NCBI RefSeq assembly: GCF_021134715.1
Contig: NC_060024.1
Coordinates: forward strand, 3,286,001 to 3,350,000
Direction of reading: 5' to 3'
Length of the DNA stretch: 64,000 nt
Source: Daphnia pulex
Taxonomy: Eukaryota; Arthropoda; Branchiopoda; Diplostraca; Daphniidae
Shown here: positions 41,956 through 53,464 of the stretch, one piece after another
Position numbering within the stretch: position 1 is the stretch's first letter
Layout of the letters: the number at the start of each line of letters is the position of its first letter
Notes under the pieces: generated by a model
The model's database searches: none
Seen by the model: only the letters and a program-made list of their open reading frames with translations
Told to the model about the DNA's origin: nothing
Translations under genes and position numbers: made by a program

Positions 41956-42906
41956 TTATGTATTTTTCATATTCAAATTTTGATAGGAAAAAGATCCTTC
42001 GTGAAAAAGATTGCGATTATACCAAGAAATTTCATGACCAAAAGACCCCCAAAACTCAAATTCTGTAAAATTTCCCATAAACCAAGGATTGTATTCGGAA
42101 TGAAAGCGTGTCATCCCCAATTTCTCAATTGCTCTTAAAATTTGAGCCCATTTTCGGTACTGTTCTATTGAAGCTTCGCTATTTAAGTGAACTTCTATGC
42201 CTAGTTGGCGAACTTTAGACAGCATTCCAGTTTGAATTATATCGGGTAGAGCAATCCATTCAGAATTCTCAATATCAATTTTCAAATAGTCGATTATCTC
42301 GTTGCCGTGAATGGCATACAAACTATTGTAGATTGAAGAAAGCGATCGGATAGTCCAATTAAAAACGTTGTCATATTCGTCTCGGTCACCCAGACCCCAG
42401 TTATAGAAGTGAATACCAGGGCTGTGATTGTGATGGCTCATTCCCATTGATGGATCGAAAGAAAATACTTCACAGCCATAACTTTCCATTTGCTCGTCGA
42501 ACGACCACTCGTTATTAATACCGAAAGAGTAAACAAGACACTTTTTCGGAGTTGGGGCAATTTGAGAGTCAATGCATACAGCTTTTTTTCCAGCTATTCC
42601 AGAGGGATTTAACAGCACTATACCCCCAAATCCGTGCTGTAATTTGCAAGACGATTGGTTACTCCACATAAAATACTGCATAATTTGTGTGCCAGTAACG
42701 GAATTGGAATTCAGCAATGCGTCCCAATACGAAGTGGAACAACATTCCTCTTTTGAAAACTGAAAAAATTGATTTACATTTTTTAAAACTTGTGCTGAAA
42801 GTCGTAAAACAAGAAAAATTAAAACTGGTGTTAAAACAATCCATAGGAATGCACTGCATTTATTTTGGTTAAGACGTTTCAAACTAAAACCATGTGAGAA
42901 TGACAT
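41956..42906 (-). CDS. FkbM-type methyltransferase-like membrane protein (METTL24-like), 316 aa, no intron
   Basis: One open frame of 316 residues. A hydrophobic anchor at about residues 18-36 follows a basic head, predicting a type II membrane protein. Motifs in order: SSCKLQHGFGG at 85-95, CLVYSFGINNEWSFDE at 123-138, CEVFSFDPSM at 145-154, GIHFYNWGLGDRDEY at 164-178, IDYLKIDIENSEW at 205-217, RQLGIEVHL at 233-241 and HEISWYN at 291-297. The same set occurs in the 356-residue protein at 5270-6340. The shorter length comes from a shorter linker between anchor and domain. Predicted to be an S-adenosylmethionine-dependent methyltransferase of unknown substrate. Both copies are intronless and on the same strand, but they lie 36 kb apart with the CASD1-like gene between them. 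Related repeats lie on both flanks. Confidence 0.86.
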   Translation of the reverse strand: MSFSHGFSLKRLNQNKCSAFLWIVLTPVLIFLVLRLSAQVLKNVNQFFQFSKEECCSTSYWDALLNSNSVTGTQIMQYFMWSNQSSCKLQHGFGGIVLLNPSGIAGKKAVCIDSQIAPTPKKCLVYSFGINNEWSFDEQMESYGCEVFSFDPSMGMSHHNHSPGIHFYNWGLGDRDEYDNVFNWTIRSLSSIYNSLYAIHGNEIIDYLKIDIENSEWIALPDIIQTGMLSKVRQLGIEVHLNSEASIEQYRKWAQILRAIEKLGMTRFHSEYNPWFMGNFTEFEFWGSFGHEISWYNRNLFHEGSFSYQNLNMKNT

Positions 42907-43009
42907 AATTATGTCCCGAATGCAATAACGAAAATAATTATTTATTTTGCATGGAAATTGGACGTTATATTGAACACCACAAGTTAAACAAAAATGTTTG
43001 TTTCGGGGC

Positions 43010-43510
43010 TCTGTTAAGAGTATAAACGTTGGGTCAATGCTTTACAAAGTTAACAAATTCTTCAGCTCTAATTTACATTCTTGGATGCAAGTTTCGTTAA
43101 GAGTAGCTCAAAAACCCGCCTTTTTACTGTGTAATGCCGGATGGTATAAGCCTATGGACGAGTTTACGTTACCTTATTTGCTCGATTTTCTCAGAATTTT
43201 ACCCCCTAACCCCTTTCCCCTCCAACAATGATTGTTGGCGCGGTTATCTACAAGCTATGGGTAACCATTGTCGATAATCAGACAATAGCTTTGATTCCCA
43301 ATAAACTAGCAATAGCTCTTAAATGAAACGGTAAAATGACAGAGGATTGATCAGTTTGTAACTGTTGCAATTTCTCCATCGATTTGTTTCATTTTAGCAT
43401 TAGGCAATAGGATTTCGTAACGTTTGCGATATCGCGGGTAAATTAGTAATTGATGTTAAGAGGTAAGTAAAGAAGGGTCGTAAAAAATAAAGAAACGAAC
43501 AAATAAGGTA
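43010..43510 (+). repeat. Dispersed repeat upstream of the second FkbM gene (relatives at 41655, 46790 and 58620)
   Basis: GTAGCTCAAAAACCCGCCTTTTTA, TACCTTATTTGCTCGATT, GTTGGCGCGG, GATAATCAGACAAT and TAAATTAGTAATTGATGTTAAGAGGTA recur, in part inverted, at 58620-58990. 46790-46990 shares GTGTTGGCGCGG and GATATTCAGACGAT. Confidence 0.6.
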
Positions 43511-43659
43511 TCTATATGCATTATATTCGGTTATATGCTCAACCAGGCCATATTTTGGGGTTTTCATTTTTCAGAAATCGCGGACAGAATTTTGAGCCAG
43601 TCACCATGTAGACCATTCGAACTGAAATTTATTAATTTTATTTATATTAATAAAAAAAA

Positions 43660-44000
43660 CTAACAGGGGGTAGCCGAAAATCGTGAATTTTTTCGGGTTC
43701 TTTGTAAAGCAATTTTTTGACAAACGAGACAATTTAAAAACAAATTGTTTTAAAAAATAGAGATCTATTTTTCTCGTATAGTTATAAAAACCGTTTTATT
43801 ATCCGTGGCTTATTTGCCGAAATATTGAGGGTTGAAATTTGAAAAAAATCGTCCATTTTTTTGTGTTCTGGCTTCATCAGCCTAGCAACACAGAGGTAGG
43901 TGTTGAAAACGAGCAGACCAAAAGTTCTTTTGAGACATGCACCTTTAGATATATGAACTTAAAATCTAACAGGTTATATGCAACAATCTTAAATGCAATG
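43660..44000 (+). repeat. Dispersed repeat, inverted partner of 61596-61880
   Basis: TTTTTTGACAAACGA, a TTATCCGTGGCTTATTTGCCG block, GTGTTCTGGCTTCA, AAAAGTTCTTTTGAGACATG and CACCTTTAGATATATGAACTT have reverse-complement counterparts at 61596-61880. Confidence 0.65.
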
Positions 44001-44376
44001 CAATGCAACAAATAAAGAAGCATCAATAAAAAAAATAAAAGCTAGGAAAATTGATTATAAACGAAAAATGTATGGTCCCCAAAATGTCTTTTAATGAAAT
44101 AATAAAGCCAATCTACACCGATAATTTTATTGATTTTCCAGAAAAGGGATGTATTTAAGATGATCAGCCAAACTTCACTCAAACTTCCTTAGTCCAGTTG
44201 TTACTAACCCACAGAAGATAGCAGTAGCTCTTTTCAAAGGTAAACTACCAGCTAAGTTTCTTCTTTCGAAGATAAAATCTACAAAGCACGAAAAGTAGAT
44301 ATAAAGCAATTGGCATAATAATATGTTAAGCAACAGATACAGTTTTTAGTTTGTAGCTACCAATAGATCTTACAAA

Positions 44377-44897
44377 TAGGGGAATTCACCAACTACCGAT
44401 AAACCATGGTCTACTTTTTTTTATTTTCTCTCACATTTCCCTCCGTCAACACCTTTTATCTTGAACATATTTGTATTTTATTTTTTTAGTTACTATTCAA
44501 GCGCTATCAAAATTATAAAACGAAATAAAAAATGTCCGAAAATGCCCCTTCAACGGGGCTTGTTGCTTAACCCTGTAGATCTAATGGGAGAAACACCGAT
44601 ACGATGGGATGATTAAAAATCACAATTTTAACAAATAAATCTTAACAACAACAATTTTTAGGATGGTTTTTATCTACTTCCCTTGATAAGTTTTTAATGT
44701 TTATAATTAATTGGATCTAATTCAATAATTCGGTTATTCTCAGAAATGGAAATATTTCATAAGCCAACTAGCCCTACGATGTCAGGAAGAACTTGCCCCA
44801 ATAAGGTCATCTACATAAAAATATATTTTAAGCCAATTTAAATTTATTTTTTGTTTACGCATCTACATAGATTTGATAGAGAACAAAACTTCACAAG
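44377..44897 (+). repeat. Dispersed repeat family C, copy 3
   Basis: It starts TAGGGGAATTCACC and follows the block order of 16004-16545 and 29944-30510 up to GATAGAGAACAAAACTTC, where the next element begins. Confidence 0.7.
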
Positions 44898-45816
44898 TAT
44901 GGGAGAACGGGGTCATGATGGACACGGGTCATATTGGACAAATGTAATAATTTCCTCAGTTCAGAAAATAAAATAAAATTTTTTAATTTTTTATGTAGAA
45001 TTTAGTGTTTTACATCATGGAAAAACTTTTTATTGTTATCGCATGATTATTTAGGATGCTATCGCAAAATAAAAATAATAGAGGCGTTTGATGTAATTTT
45101 TTTCCATTTCAACAGCTATAAAACAACATAAAAACGTTAAACTTTAATAAACAAATTATGGATATAACTAGAGTATTCATTCTTTTATGTTAACCGTAAA
45201 AATTAAATTTTAATGTCAAGTACATTAAAATATACAAGCAAAATACCAAAAAGTGTAGGGTTTGGTCAGATTGGACAGCAGTTTTTGGGTATATTTGGAC
45301 AGCGCTAACTATAACAGTGGGAGGAGCTTAGTAGCCTTAGGGCCCAAATTTCCGTAAAATGTCCAATCTTACCCCCTCTTAACAGAAACACTCATAACTC
45401 TGAAGTTTTTTACACGACTTTATCCATTTTAGCGTGAATGACTAAAGAATGGACGGAGAATTCGAAAAAAATTTTTAAAAATTTTTTTCATGGATGATTG
45501 TGCCTTTAACTAGCACTGTCCAATCTCATACCTAGCCTGTCCAGTCTGACCCCACATTTTTTCGCGAAGGTAAAAAAAAATTGACTTTTTAAAACCGTTA
45601 CAACTCCTTTATTTTCAAACGGAAAAATTAATAAAAAATAGGGTAGGTAGACAAAAGAATAATCTACAATGCATGTAATAATATTACATAAAAATAAATA
45701 CAAAAAGAAATAATTGAAAAATAAAAAGATTTGATTATTTTTGAAATTAAATACAGTGCTTAATAACTAGAAAAATAGCGACTTGCCGCTGGTCCTTCTT
45801 GCCCAACTCTCCCCTA
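44898..45816. mobile_element. TIR element inserted at the end of a family C repeat (about 0.92 kb)
   Basis: Left end TATGGGAGAACGGGGTC, right end GCCCAACTCTCCCCTA. Internal near-repeats such as GGTCAGATTGGACA, TGTCCAATCT and CCAGTCTGACCCC are scattered through it on both strands. No open frame of interest. Confidence 0.7.
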
Positions 45817-47193
45817 CAAAATGAATCTAATTAAGATCTGAAAAATAATTTCTGCCAGGTATAAAAAGAGTTAAAGCAGTCAATTTTTTTTTTCTTTTTA
45901 ATTTTCCTATTTTAATCTAATATTCTACTCAAACAAATGGGTAAAATATGGATGCCTGCACTGTTTTTTATCAGAAAGAAATGTAGGCCGACAAATTATT
46001 CAAAATAAGTTCCGCAAAATATGCAAAACGTTGCAGCGGTTAAAAATTTTCAAAATAGTAATAACAGGCTACATACAGTTTTAAGACTAAAATGAGGCAG
46101 TTTTTATCTTAATAGAACATCTGTCATGCAACCGAAATTTTTCTTAGGCATGATATCTGAATTAATGCTTACATTTGTAATTTCCCAATTTTTAGAAACA
46201 CTGTAATTTTTATCAATTGTTTTCGAAGAAATCAGTGGAATAAGGATACCTGCACTATTTCAGCTTGATTAATAATAGGAAATAGTATTGAGATGTAGAA
46301 TTAATGGTGAATTATTGTTCTTATTGAATGATTTGGTTCTACGAAAAAAACAAAAATGAACAATGAGTCCTAACAAAAAAACGTGAAAAATGGTATTAGA
46401 TAGCTAGAATTTTTATTGCGTGAATCATGAGGTTGGTTGTTCACATCTCATCTCATACACGGATTTGTTTTATATTTTTTTCCTAGTTTATAAAGAGGCA
46501 TAAACTATTTTTTCATCCTACTTAACTATTTACACCACACTTGAAAAGCACGTTTTTTTAGTATAAAATCTCGGATAAGTATGGGCGGAGTTTAAGTACC
46601 CAAAGCCATATAAGAGATCCTGGCACCTCTTAAGTAGTAAACGATAAGTAGGGATTTGCTGCTGTGAAGTGGGTGGAATGACTGCTGCCGTTCCATTTCC
46701 GAATAGGTTAGGCTATTAAGTGACTATCGGGTGAACAATTTTCAATTTCATGTTAAGATAAACTAATTCAAACATTTTCGGTGTCAAATACGTTCGTTGC
46801 AAGTTTCTTTACGTGTAGCTCATAAAATTTACCTTTCATGTTCGATTTTTTTTAATTTCTTACCCTTATCCTGACGGCAATGACGTGTTGGCGCGGCTTT
46901 TCAAACTATGTGTAACGAATCCTTAAAACGATGGCCGATATTCAGACGATTGAATCGATGCCGACTAAACTAACCTAAACTAGCCTGACACTTTTAAGAA
47001 TAAATGGAAGCATGCTGGGGAAAAATTTCTCGAATGGGAGTTGAACTATTGCGATTTTGATGAGAAACAACTCATTACAAAAAGGGGGCATACTATAGGA
47101 ATGCGAAATTAAACCGAAAATCTAACCTACATGATTAAATGAAATATGCGAATGAAAAGGTTTTTTTAAAATTAAACTTCATTTCTTTGGGCA
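45817..47193. other. Spacer with repeat fragments, no gene
   Basis: 45900-46290 contains blocks such as ATGGATGCCTGCA that recur at 22625 (intron 4). 46790-46990 is related to the repeat at 43010. No coding signal. Confidence 0.4.
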
Positions 47194-47947
47194 GTAGGGG
47201 GGGACTTGGTATAGTTGGCGCTATTTTGGGTAACCGTTTCCTTTTTTCCCAATATAAAAAATCCCCGATGGTCTTAACATTAAGGATAAAAAAATAACTT
47301 TAAAACCTGGATTTTTAATGGTAAGATAAAACTCTTTATTAAACCTTGAATTCAATTTAAAAACTTAAAAATTAAAAGAAAAAATGCCCCACTGGTGGGA
47401 CATGTTGCGTTTTTGAAGGTATGCTGGTCAGTGTTAATCTTATGGACCCACAAGACTAGTTCAAATAATGCATTTAACATTAAAATTAAATAAGAAATCT
47501 GATTGGACATCAATTCTTGATAGCTCTGATGAAGCAGAGAGAGAAGTCTTCATAATGAACTGTGAAACTGAAATAAAAATTCATTAAAAAGAATTGAAAT
47601 CATATCATGACATAAAATCGAAGAAACATAGATTAGCTGTCAGAGGTCTGAATCGGTTTTTTTACATTTTTTTAAAGCGCGATTCTTTTCCAGTTTCTTC
47701 TTGAAAAATTGTATGATGAGGGAAATTATACTTGGTAGTGGTGACAATCTAAATTATGCACTGCCCAGTTTTGCCCAGATTATTTCTACGTATAGCCTAT
47801 AAGTATGGGTTCTGAGTTGAATACCTAGAGCGAACAAAAAATAGTTTAGGTTACTAGATGATTATAGTGGAAAACCAATAAAAATTATTTTACAAGGCAT
47901 TTGAAACCTCTAATTGAGTGTTAGACTACAGGTAATCACTAATATGA

Positions 47948-48246
47948 TTGGGGGGATGTGGGGTGTAGTGGATAAGAGCGTCAACGCTTTGGATAAAGGC
48001 AACGAGGCTCTGGTTTCGAAACCCAGCTGAACCCGTCAACAACCTGTAGCAGTCGCGCCGTGGAGAAAGGCAGCACGCATAACACAGGGATCCTTGATTT
48101 CTTTCAAGGATATGACGTTAAACATACGGTGATGTGTTTAATCACATCTTCCAAATTGGAAACTAAACAGCGTCATTAGAACGGATTAAGTTATGTGATA
48201 GTGCGCTATATAAATTGATACATACATACATACATACATACATACA
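47948..48246 (+). repeat. tRNA-derived SINE (299 bp) with 8-bp target site duplication
   Basis: The head has GTAGTGGATAAGAGCG (A box) and TGGTTTCGAAACCCAG (B box). The body ends GTGCGCTATATAAAT, similar to the 3' ends of L2/CR1-mobilised SINEs, followed by a CATA repeat tail. TAATATGA flanks it at 47940-47947 and 48247-48254. The related element at 12571-13729 lacks the insert at the matching position (CACTAATGTGAAGCAG), confirming the boundaries. Confidence 0.88.
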
Positions 48247-48248
48247 TA
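48217..48248 (+). repeat. CATA microsatellite, SINE tail
   Basis: About seven CATA units forming the 3' tail of the SINE. Confidence 0.9.
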
Positions 48249-48820
48249 ATATGAAGCACACGAACATTAAGGTATAGACATTTTGTGAAAAAAATTAACT
48301 CTGTTTGTTTCCAATAGAACTTTTCTTGCAGCTTTAAACATATGATAACTACAAGGATTGAAATACGTTTAGTTTTTCAGGTAAATGTCTAACTATTCTA
48401 ATTAAAACACAATAACACCAAAAACGAAAGATCAATAACAATGACAAGGGCTTTGTAATACCGACATGCTCTTCGTTGTCAGGCAAGGTTGCCTCTGTCT
48501 TTGATTAAATAATTTTTCAATTACTTCTACAATAGATGTAAATGAGATAAAAAAATTCTGATGAAAAAGAAATGAGTTCCTTTTCTTAATCATATTTTGA
48601 TTCAATTTGAAGTTGAATAAACCCAAGTCAATATTAGAAAAAAATATAGCAGACAAAGTCATGTGATTTTGGAGAGCGAAAATTCTTATTATTCTTGACT
48701 GTTTGAACAATTTCAACAATTTTTTTTAACGATACAGAATTTTAATGCACAAAACTGTTCATTCTTTATAGATTGAAACTCAATGTTTACATATCTTTAG
48801 AACAAGTCTTAATTTGAAAT

Positions 48821-49859
48821 TTCATTAAAGAAGCGCTGCACACTACACTAACGAAAGGAAGAACATAGGGAGAATAGAGAGGAAGGATAAGGGAAGGATA
48901 GAGTGGGAGAATAGAAGGAGAATAGAGAGCTGGCTGTTTGAAACTTGTAGAGGCTGAGGAAGCGACTGGTAGAAGCTGGAAGGAGCGACCGGTTACGAAT
49001 GGGAAGAGCCTTGTGTCACACTTTACTAGTAGCGAGAAGATCCTTTTTAATTTGGAGACAGCTCGAAATTACATGTAGATTGGCGTAGGCAAAGAGGTAT
49101 CCTGAACTGTTTGACAGGAGGACAATAAGAAAACACAATAATACGATGAATAATGGACCTGACTCGGCAGAGTCAGCTCCAGATAACAAATTATAGATTG
49201 GTTCTGGAGACTAAAGCTGATGTTACGGAAATAGAAAAAGCGATGTGAGGGGATGACAACGTGAAGATATTCTGATGAGGTTTAGAGGAGTGAAGTTATG
49301 GCTGTCTTGACGAGATGCGGGAAGCAGCATTGATATATATATTAGTATACTTTCCGTGTCGCGGGCAGTTTTCGGTGAATATGGTGGATGTAATCGGTTG
49401 CTATTGTTGTAGGGAAGGATATTAGGATACGAAAAAAGGGGATTTACGTTTGAGAGGTGATGCATATACAGTCATTCGTGAAAGTTTCTTGAACAGGCAA
49501 ATGGCTCTCTATGTTTTAAGTTTAATGTGACGGAAGGGATACTACGGTGCCTACCGTACCCCCAGTATTTTACGCCTTTTTCTCTTTTTCTTTCGTAGGT
49601 AAAGGAAAAGACGAATATAAAGAAAAACATAAAAGGGCGTAATATACCGTGAGCCTTTTTCCGATTCTGTATTTCCAAATTGATTAATATGCATATGTAC
49701 GGTTTATATGCGATACACGGTAAAAAGCATAAGAAGACGGAGAGAGAATTTCGAGTGTTAAGAAAGGTGAAACAGTCAGCCAAGAAAGCCGCCAAAGCAT
49801 TCCGGTTAAAGAAATGGCAAATGAAAGAAGAAAAAGAATGACAAGCTGGGAATCAAGAG
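48821..49859. other. Purine-rich spacer before the piggyBac remnant
   Basis: 48840-48960 is rich in GAGAATAGA-type units. 49549-49575 (GGTGCCTACCGTACC) resembles a mariner-like end. Minus-strand frames at 49223-49465 and 49472-49795 have no recognisable motif. Confidence 0.35.
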
Positions 49860-51174
49860 CCGTTCATCGACTTTGATACTGAACCGGAGGCTCGAGATCA
49901 TGAAGAGGAGGCGGTTGCTTTCGAGAAGTTGCATGCCACCGAGAAGCCGGTTGAGGAGCCTGGTCAGGAGCCGAATGCTTCCGGACTTCTGGAGCTTGAT
50001 AAAAGAAGAGGATCAATCTGTCTCAGAAGATAAAGAACAAAAAATTTGGTCTGATTAAATCATAAAAAAAAACACAAGATCAAAATGAAACCATTGGTTC
50101 TATCGCCGGCGATGCTTCGAATACTTACGAAGAGAAAAAGCGAACGCAAAGAAAGTTCAGAGAGTGGCTCCTCACCATCGAGACTAACCAGAAGAGAGAC
50201 CCGAAGACCATCCAAAACAGGGTCTTCTTCTGAAACGGCCGATCCCGATGCGGAATTAACACGGAACTTCGCTGGGAAAAAAGGTCGGTCTCACGAACGC
50301 GATATGAGGTGCCGTGGTCCTCCCGTGTTTTAAGCGAATCAGTTCCGTTTGGCCAAAAGGTTTAACTCGGATTCGGCCAAGCATAACATGCAGAATAGAG
50401 CCGATGCCAAAAAAGTCACCCACCATAAGGCCGTCAACCGGAATTAGAAAGAATGCAAAGTCTGGGACGACGTTGGGAAACGATTGCGGGGTGATGATGG
50501 TGAACTGAGGCCTAAGTTCCAGGAAAGGGTAATCGAATTTGCTCCCCGAGAACGTCCACGCCTCGTTTAGGATCAATTCTCTCAAAAGTCTGATCCCCTC
50601 GGAGTTTTCAAGTCGATGCTTGGAGGTGAGTCAGTTTGTCCAATTTTCCTGAGGCGACGAATGACTACATCGCCGAAATCTGGAATTATCGGAAGACGTT
50701 ACTGTCTAGAAAAGTGGGTGGCAAGCCTGAAGGCAGGCGGATTGACCCGGTCTTGCCTTCTTGGGGGTTTGTCGAAGACCACGATCTTGCAGCCTTCTTG
50801 GGCTTACAGTTCTTGATCCATTATCACCGTCTGCCCGAGCTATCGATGTACTGGGAGCAGCAACCAGATACTGGTCTCGGGCTAAGAATAAGGCCATGAC
50901 TCGTGAGCGATTCAGATTCATCTCAAAACAAATGGCTTGCGCAAGTCCATGGGATCCTATTGACCCTGATTCTGACGACCGGGGCCAGACGACAGAGGAA
51001 CTGGATCCTATCCGTAAGATACGTCCTCCTTTCTACACACCCAATCTTCGTTTTGACGATTGTAAAAAGCCTCAAAGGGGTCAGAGCATCGACGAGGAAA
51101 TGGTTCCGTTTAAAGGCCGCTCCGTGCTGCAGACGATGAAAAAAAACGCCCAATTCAGGCTTCAAAATTTGTAA
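49860..51174 (+). pseudogene. piggyBac-like transposase, broken by frameshifts and stops
   Basis: An acidic N-terminal part (FIDFDTEPEARDHEEE) comes first. After several frame changes the sequence reads DPLGVFKSMLGGE, then FPEATNDYIAEIWNYRK (50636-50690), AAFLGLQFLIHYHRLPELS, MYWEQQPDTG, a frameshift at about 50885, TRERFRFISKQMACASP, ELDPIRKIRPPFY and GQSIDEEMVPFKGRS. This is the order seen in piggyBac transposases, including the EEM-PFKGR strand block of the catalytic core. The last third, with the remaining catalytic Asp residues and the Cys-rich end, is missing after 51174. Composition is GC-richer than the surroundings. I could not delimit TTAA-flanked ends. Confidence 0.85.
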
Positions 51175-51177
51175 CCG

Positions 51178-51949
51178 CTGTTGCTCAAGAAGGTATACCT
51201 GTTGCTAAAGTTTGAGATCTACTAAGGAGCTCGCTTTGGGGAAAAGCAAGGAAGATCTCGTAATAACGAGGCGGTGAAGGGAGTGGTCGTTGATCTCTGT
51301 CAGCCCATGAAATCTTAAAACACTGCATCTTGGGAAATAAAGAAAATTTCCAATACGGATTAGCTTCATTTTTCCATGTAAAGACATAGGAACTTTTCCA
51401 TCCGTCAACCTCAAGCAACCATTTTTTTTAAATCGGCAATAACCTTTTCTTAATTTATTTAGATTGGAATGAAATATCACCATTTAAAGCAGGAATTTTT
51501 TATTTTTTTTTAAAGATTTGGTGGATCTAAATACAACATCAGTAGTAAATCGGGATTTGGTCAATAGAAAAATATTTAATCGATTTTCTGTGATAATTCA
51601 CTGATAAGTTCAATGTCTTTTTAAGTATGTCATTTTAATATAGTTTCATTTTAGTTTATAGAGATAAATGTATTACTTTTTTGGGCTCAGTATTAATTTT
51701 TATCCGCTAATTGATTTTTCAATGACAAGTATTTCGTTATTGGACTCCATACATTTATAGAATTTTTCTTAGTGATATTCATGATTTTGTGAAAGAATAA
51801 GTTGCAGCGCTACTGCTTGTCCCTCTTGGTTACTAAAAGAATCGTTTGGAGGCTATTGCTGTTATGACTGAATTTTCGCCGCTAGTGGGTTTCATGTGTG
51901 TGGTAGCGTTTTTCATGAACTGACCTCGCCGTTTCACGCTTTCACATAT
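51178..51949. other. Spacer, no gene
   Basis: The minus-strand frames at 51185-51483 overlap each other and show no motif. The rest is AT-rich. Confidence 0.3.
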
Positions 51950-52199
51950 TAGGGGGTAGTGGGGCAAGTGAGGTAGGGTGTAAGTTGGCAAACACCCTTT
52001 TTCGTCGTTTTGCAACCGAGGGATTGCATTTTAAAAATTACCTGTTATGGTCTTTACTAATGCGCATCTTGAAAAAAAAATAATTAAATAGGCCAAGTAT
52101 TATGGGAACAACAAATAAAATATAATTTTCCCTTAAATCGTTTCGTCTATCTCGTTTTCTATATTCTTTTATAGACTTCCCTAATTAACTAAAATTTAG
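51950..52199 (+). mobile_element. Short TIR element, family A copy 3, 3'-truncated
   Basis: It starts TTAGGGGGTAGTGGGGC and contains GCAACCGAGGGATTGCATTTT and TTACCTGTTATGGTCTTTAC, but it breaks off at about 52199, where the kinase remnant begins. Confidence 0.75.
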
Positions 52200-52289
52200 C
52201 TTGCTTCTTTTTCTGAACCCGTTTTGTCACAAACTCGTCTGATTTCACGATCAGAGTTAGAATCAGAGTTTTTTTTCTCAAGTTACCCT

Positions 52290-53051
52290 GATTAGGAAGG
52301 ATGGTTCTGCCGTTGTTTATGCAGGTTACTTAAAAAAAAACAGAAGTTTCTGTAAAAGTGTATGACCTGAATAAAGTTACCAATCTACCAACGTATGTTG
52401 GTTAATGAAGCTGCTCAACTTATACGTTTAGAGCACCCAAACGTTGTAAAATGTAGGTTTATGGAGTATGTATATGGGAGTATGTTTAGAGAAGAGCTGT
52501 TTGGTTCTTGCTCTTGTGAGTAAAAAAGTAACTGTAGGCATGGTCTGTTACAAAGTAGACCCACTTTGTATTCTCAATACGCTTATCCATTATCAAAGCC
52601 ATGAAAACGCTGACTGGACTTTTTCTATTTGTGATGTTGGTGAGGCTCACACGAAGATGTCTTTTAAAATAACAATTTCCGTAAGAACATTCAGAAGAGA
52701 GGTGGAGCCAAACAATGCACAGTATCGTTTGATGGTCCAGAAATATTTATTTTTGCAACAAGAACCAGCAAGAGTACCATTTATTTCTTTTCGATGGTTA
52801 TTTACGAATTGCTGCATCTCCAATCTCAGTATCCATGGGCAGCTTAGTGTAATGTGGGGAATGCTGAATAAATCTCTAATTTGATTTTCGAATCTGCGAA
52901 AAAATGTGAAAGACCATCAATTTCTGAAGATGTTGCTGATTCATCATTGTGTAATGTTATGAAAACTATGTGGGACCAAAACCCTAACCTACGACCTGAT
53001 GCTGCGTACATAATTGCTAAAATGGAACAGCTTTCGATAATGTTACACTGA
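52290..53051 (+). pseudogene. Protein kinase domain (TKL-like) remnant with frameshifts
   Basis: Read across frames the sequence follows a kinase domain from start to end: KDGSAVVYAGYLK (glycine-loop region), VSVKVYDLNK (the Lys strand), NEAAQLIRLEHPNVVK (helix C Glu), a degenerate catalytic loop (LIH...HENADW), ICDVGEAHTK in place of DFG, FSMVIYELLHLQSQYPW (helix F region) and ERPSISEDV then MWDQNPNLRPDAAYIIAKM (final helix with its Arg). At least three frame changes are needed, so the 138-codon frame at 52468-52884 is not the native protein. No introns are visible, which suggests a processed copy or a domain captured by a transposon. The TKL assignment is tentative. Confidence 0.78.
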
Positions 53052-53464
53052 ATTTCCTAAATACTATATATTTCAATTCTTAATTTACTTATTTGTGTTC
53101 TATAGGCCACGAAATATTCAAATGACAATGTCGTTCAAAATTCATCTCCTATTCACCTTACAAGCACCACAATATTTCGCCCTGGTTTGTCTTCCTCTTT
53201 CAATTCTCTGTTTCCGAACGATCGACAGCTATAAATGCTAAAAGGCTGGAACTACCGAAACGTCAGCTCTTTGTTGATAACTGGACTTATTTTAATCCTG
53301 ATGAATCTGTGCTTGGGGATCGTGTTTGCTGCAACTATTTCGGTCTGTAAACATTCATGCAAAAATTTCTTTCAGGTTTGTAAGGCGCTTTTTTGGGGCT
53401 CGAAAAGGCGCACTTACTTCGAAGAACGGTTCAAGCATTTGGGCCAAACTAGTTTATTTGTTAC
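53052..53464. other. 3' flank of the kinase remnant, possibly its C-terminal extension
   Basis: One plus-strand reading gives NAKRLELPKRQLFVDNWTYF and NPDESVLGDRVCCNYFG before a stop. It looks protein-like, but I could not place it in a family. Confidence 0.3.

Larger units (their letters stand above)
47194..48820 (-). mobile_element. TIR element, family B copy 2, inverted and split by a SINE
   Basis: It starts GTAGGGGGGGACTTGG on the plus strand and is the reverse complement of 12571-13729 over its length, apart from the 299-bp SINE and target duplication at 47940-48254. The far end, near 48800, is decayed. Confidence 0.78.

Noticed and set aside
48217..48248. A regulatory or CRISPR-like repeat
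   Set aside because: It is a plain CATA microsatellite forming a SINE tail, without spacers.
50256..50585. A minus-strand gene of 109 codons
   Set aside because: It is the antisense shadow of the broken piggyBac transposase on the plus strand.
52468..52884. An intact 138-residue protein
   Set aside because: Its flanks and alternative frames show it is a frameshifted slice of a kinase domain.
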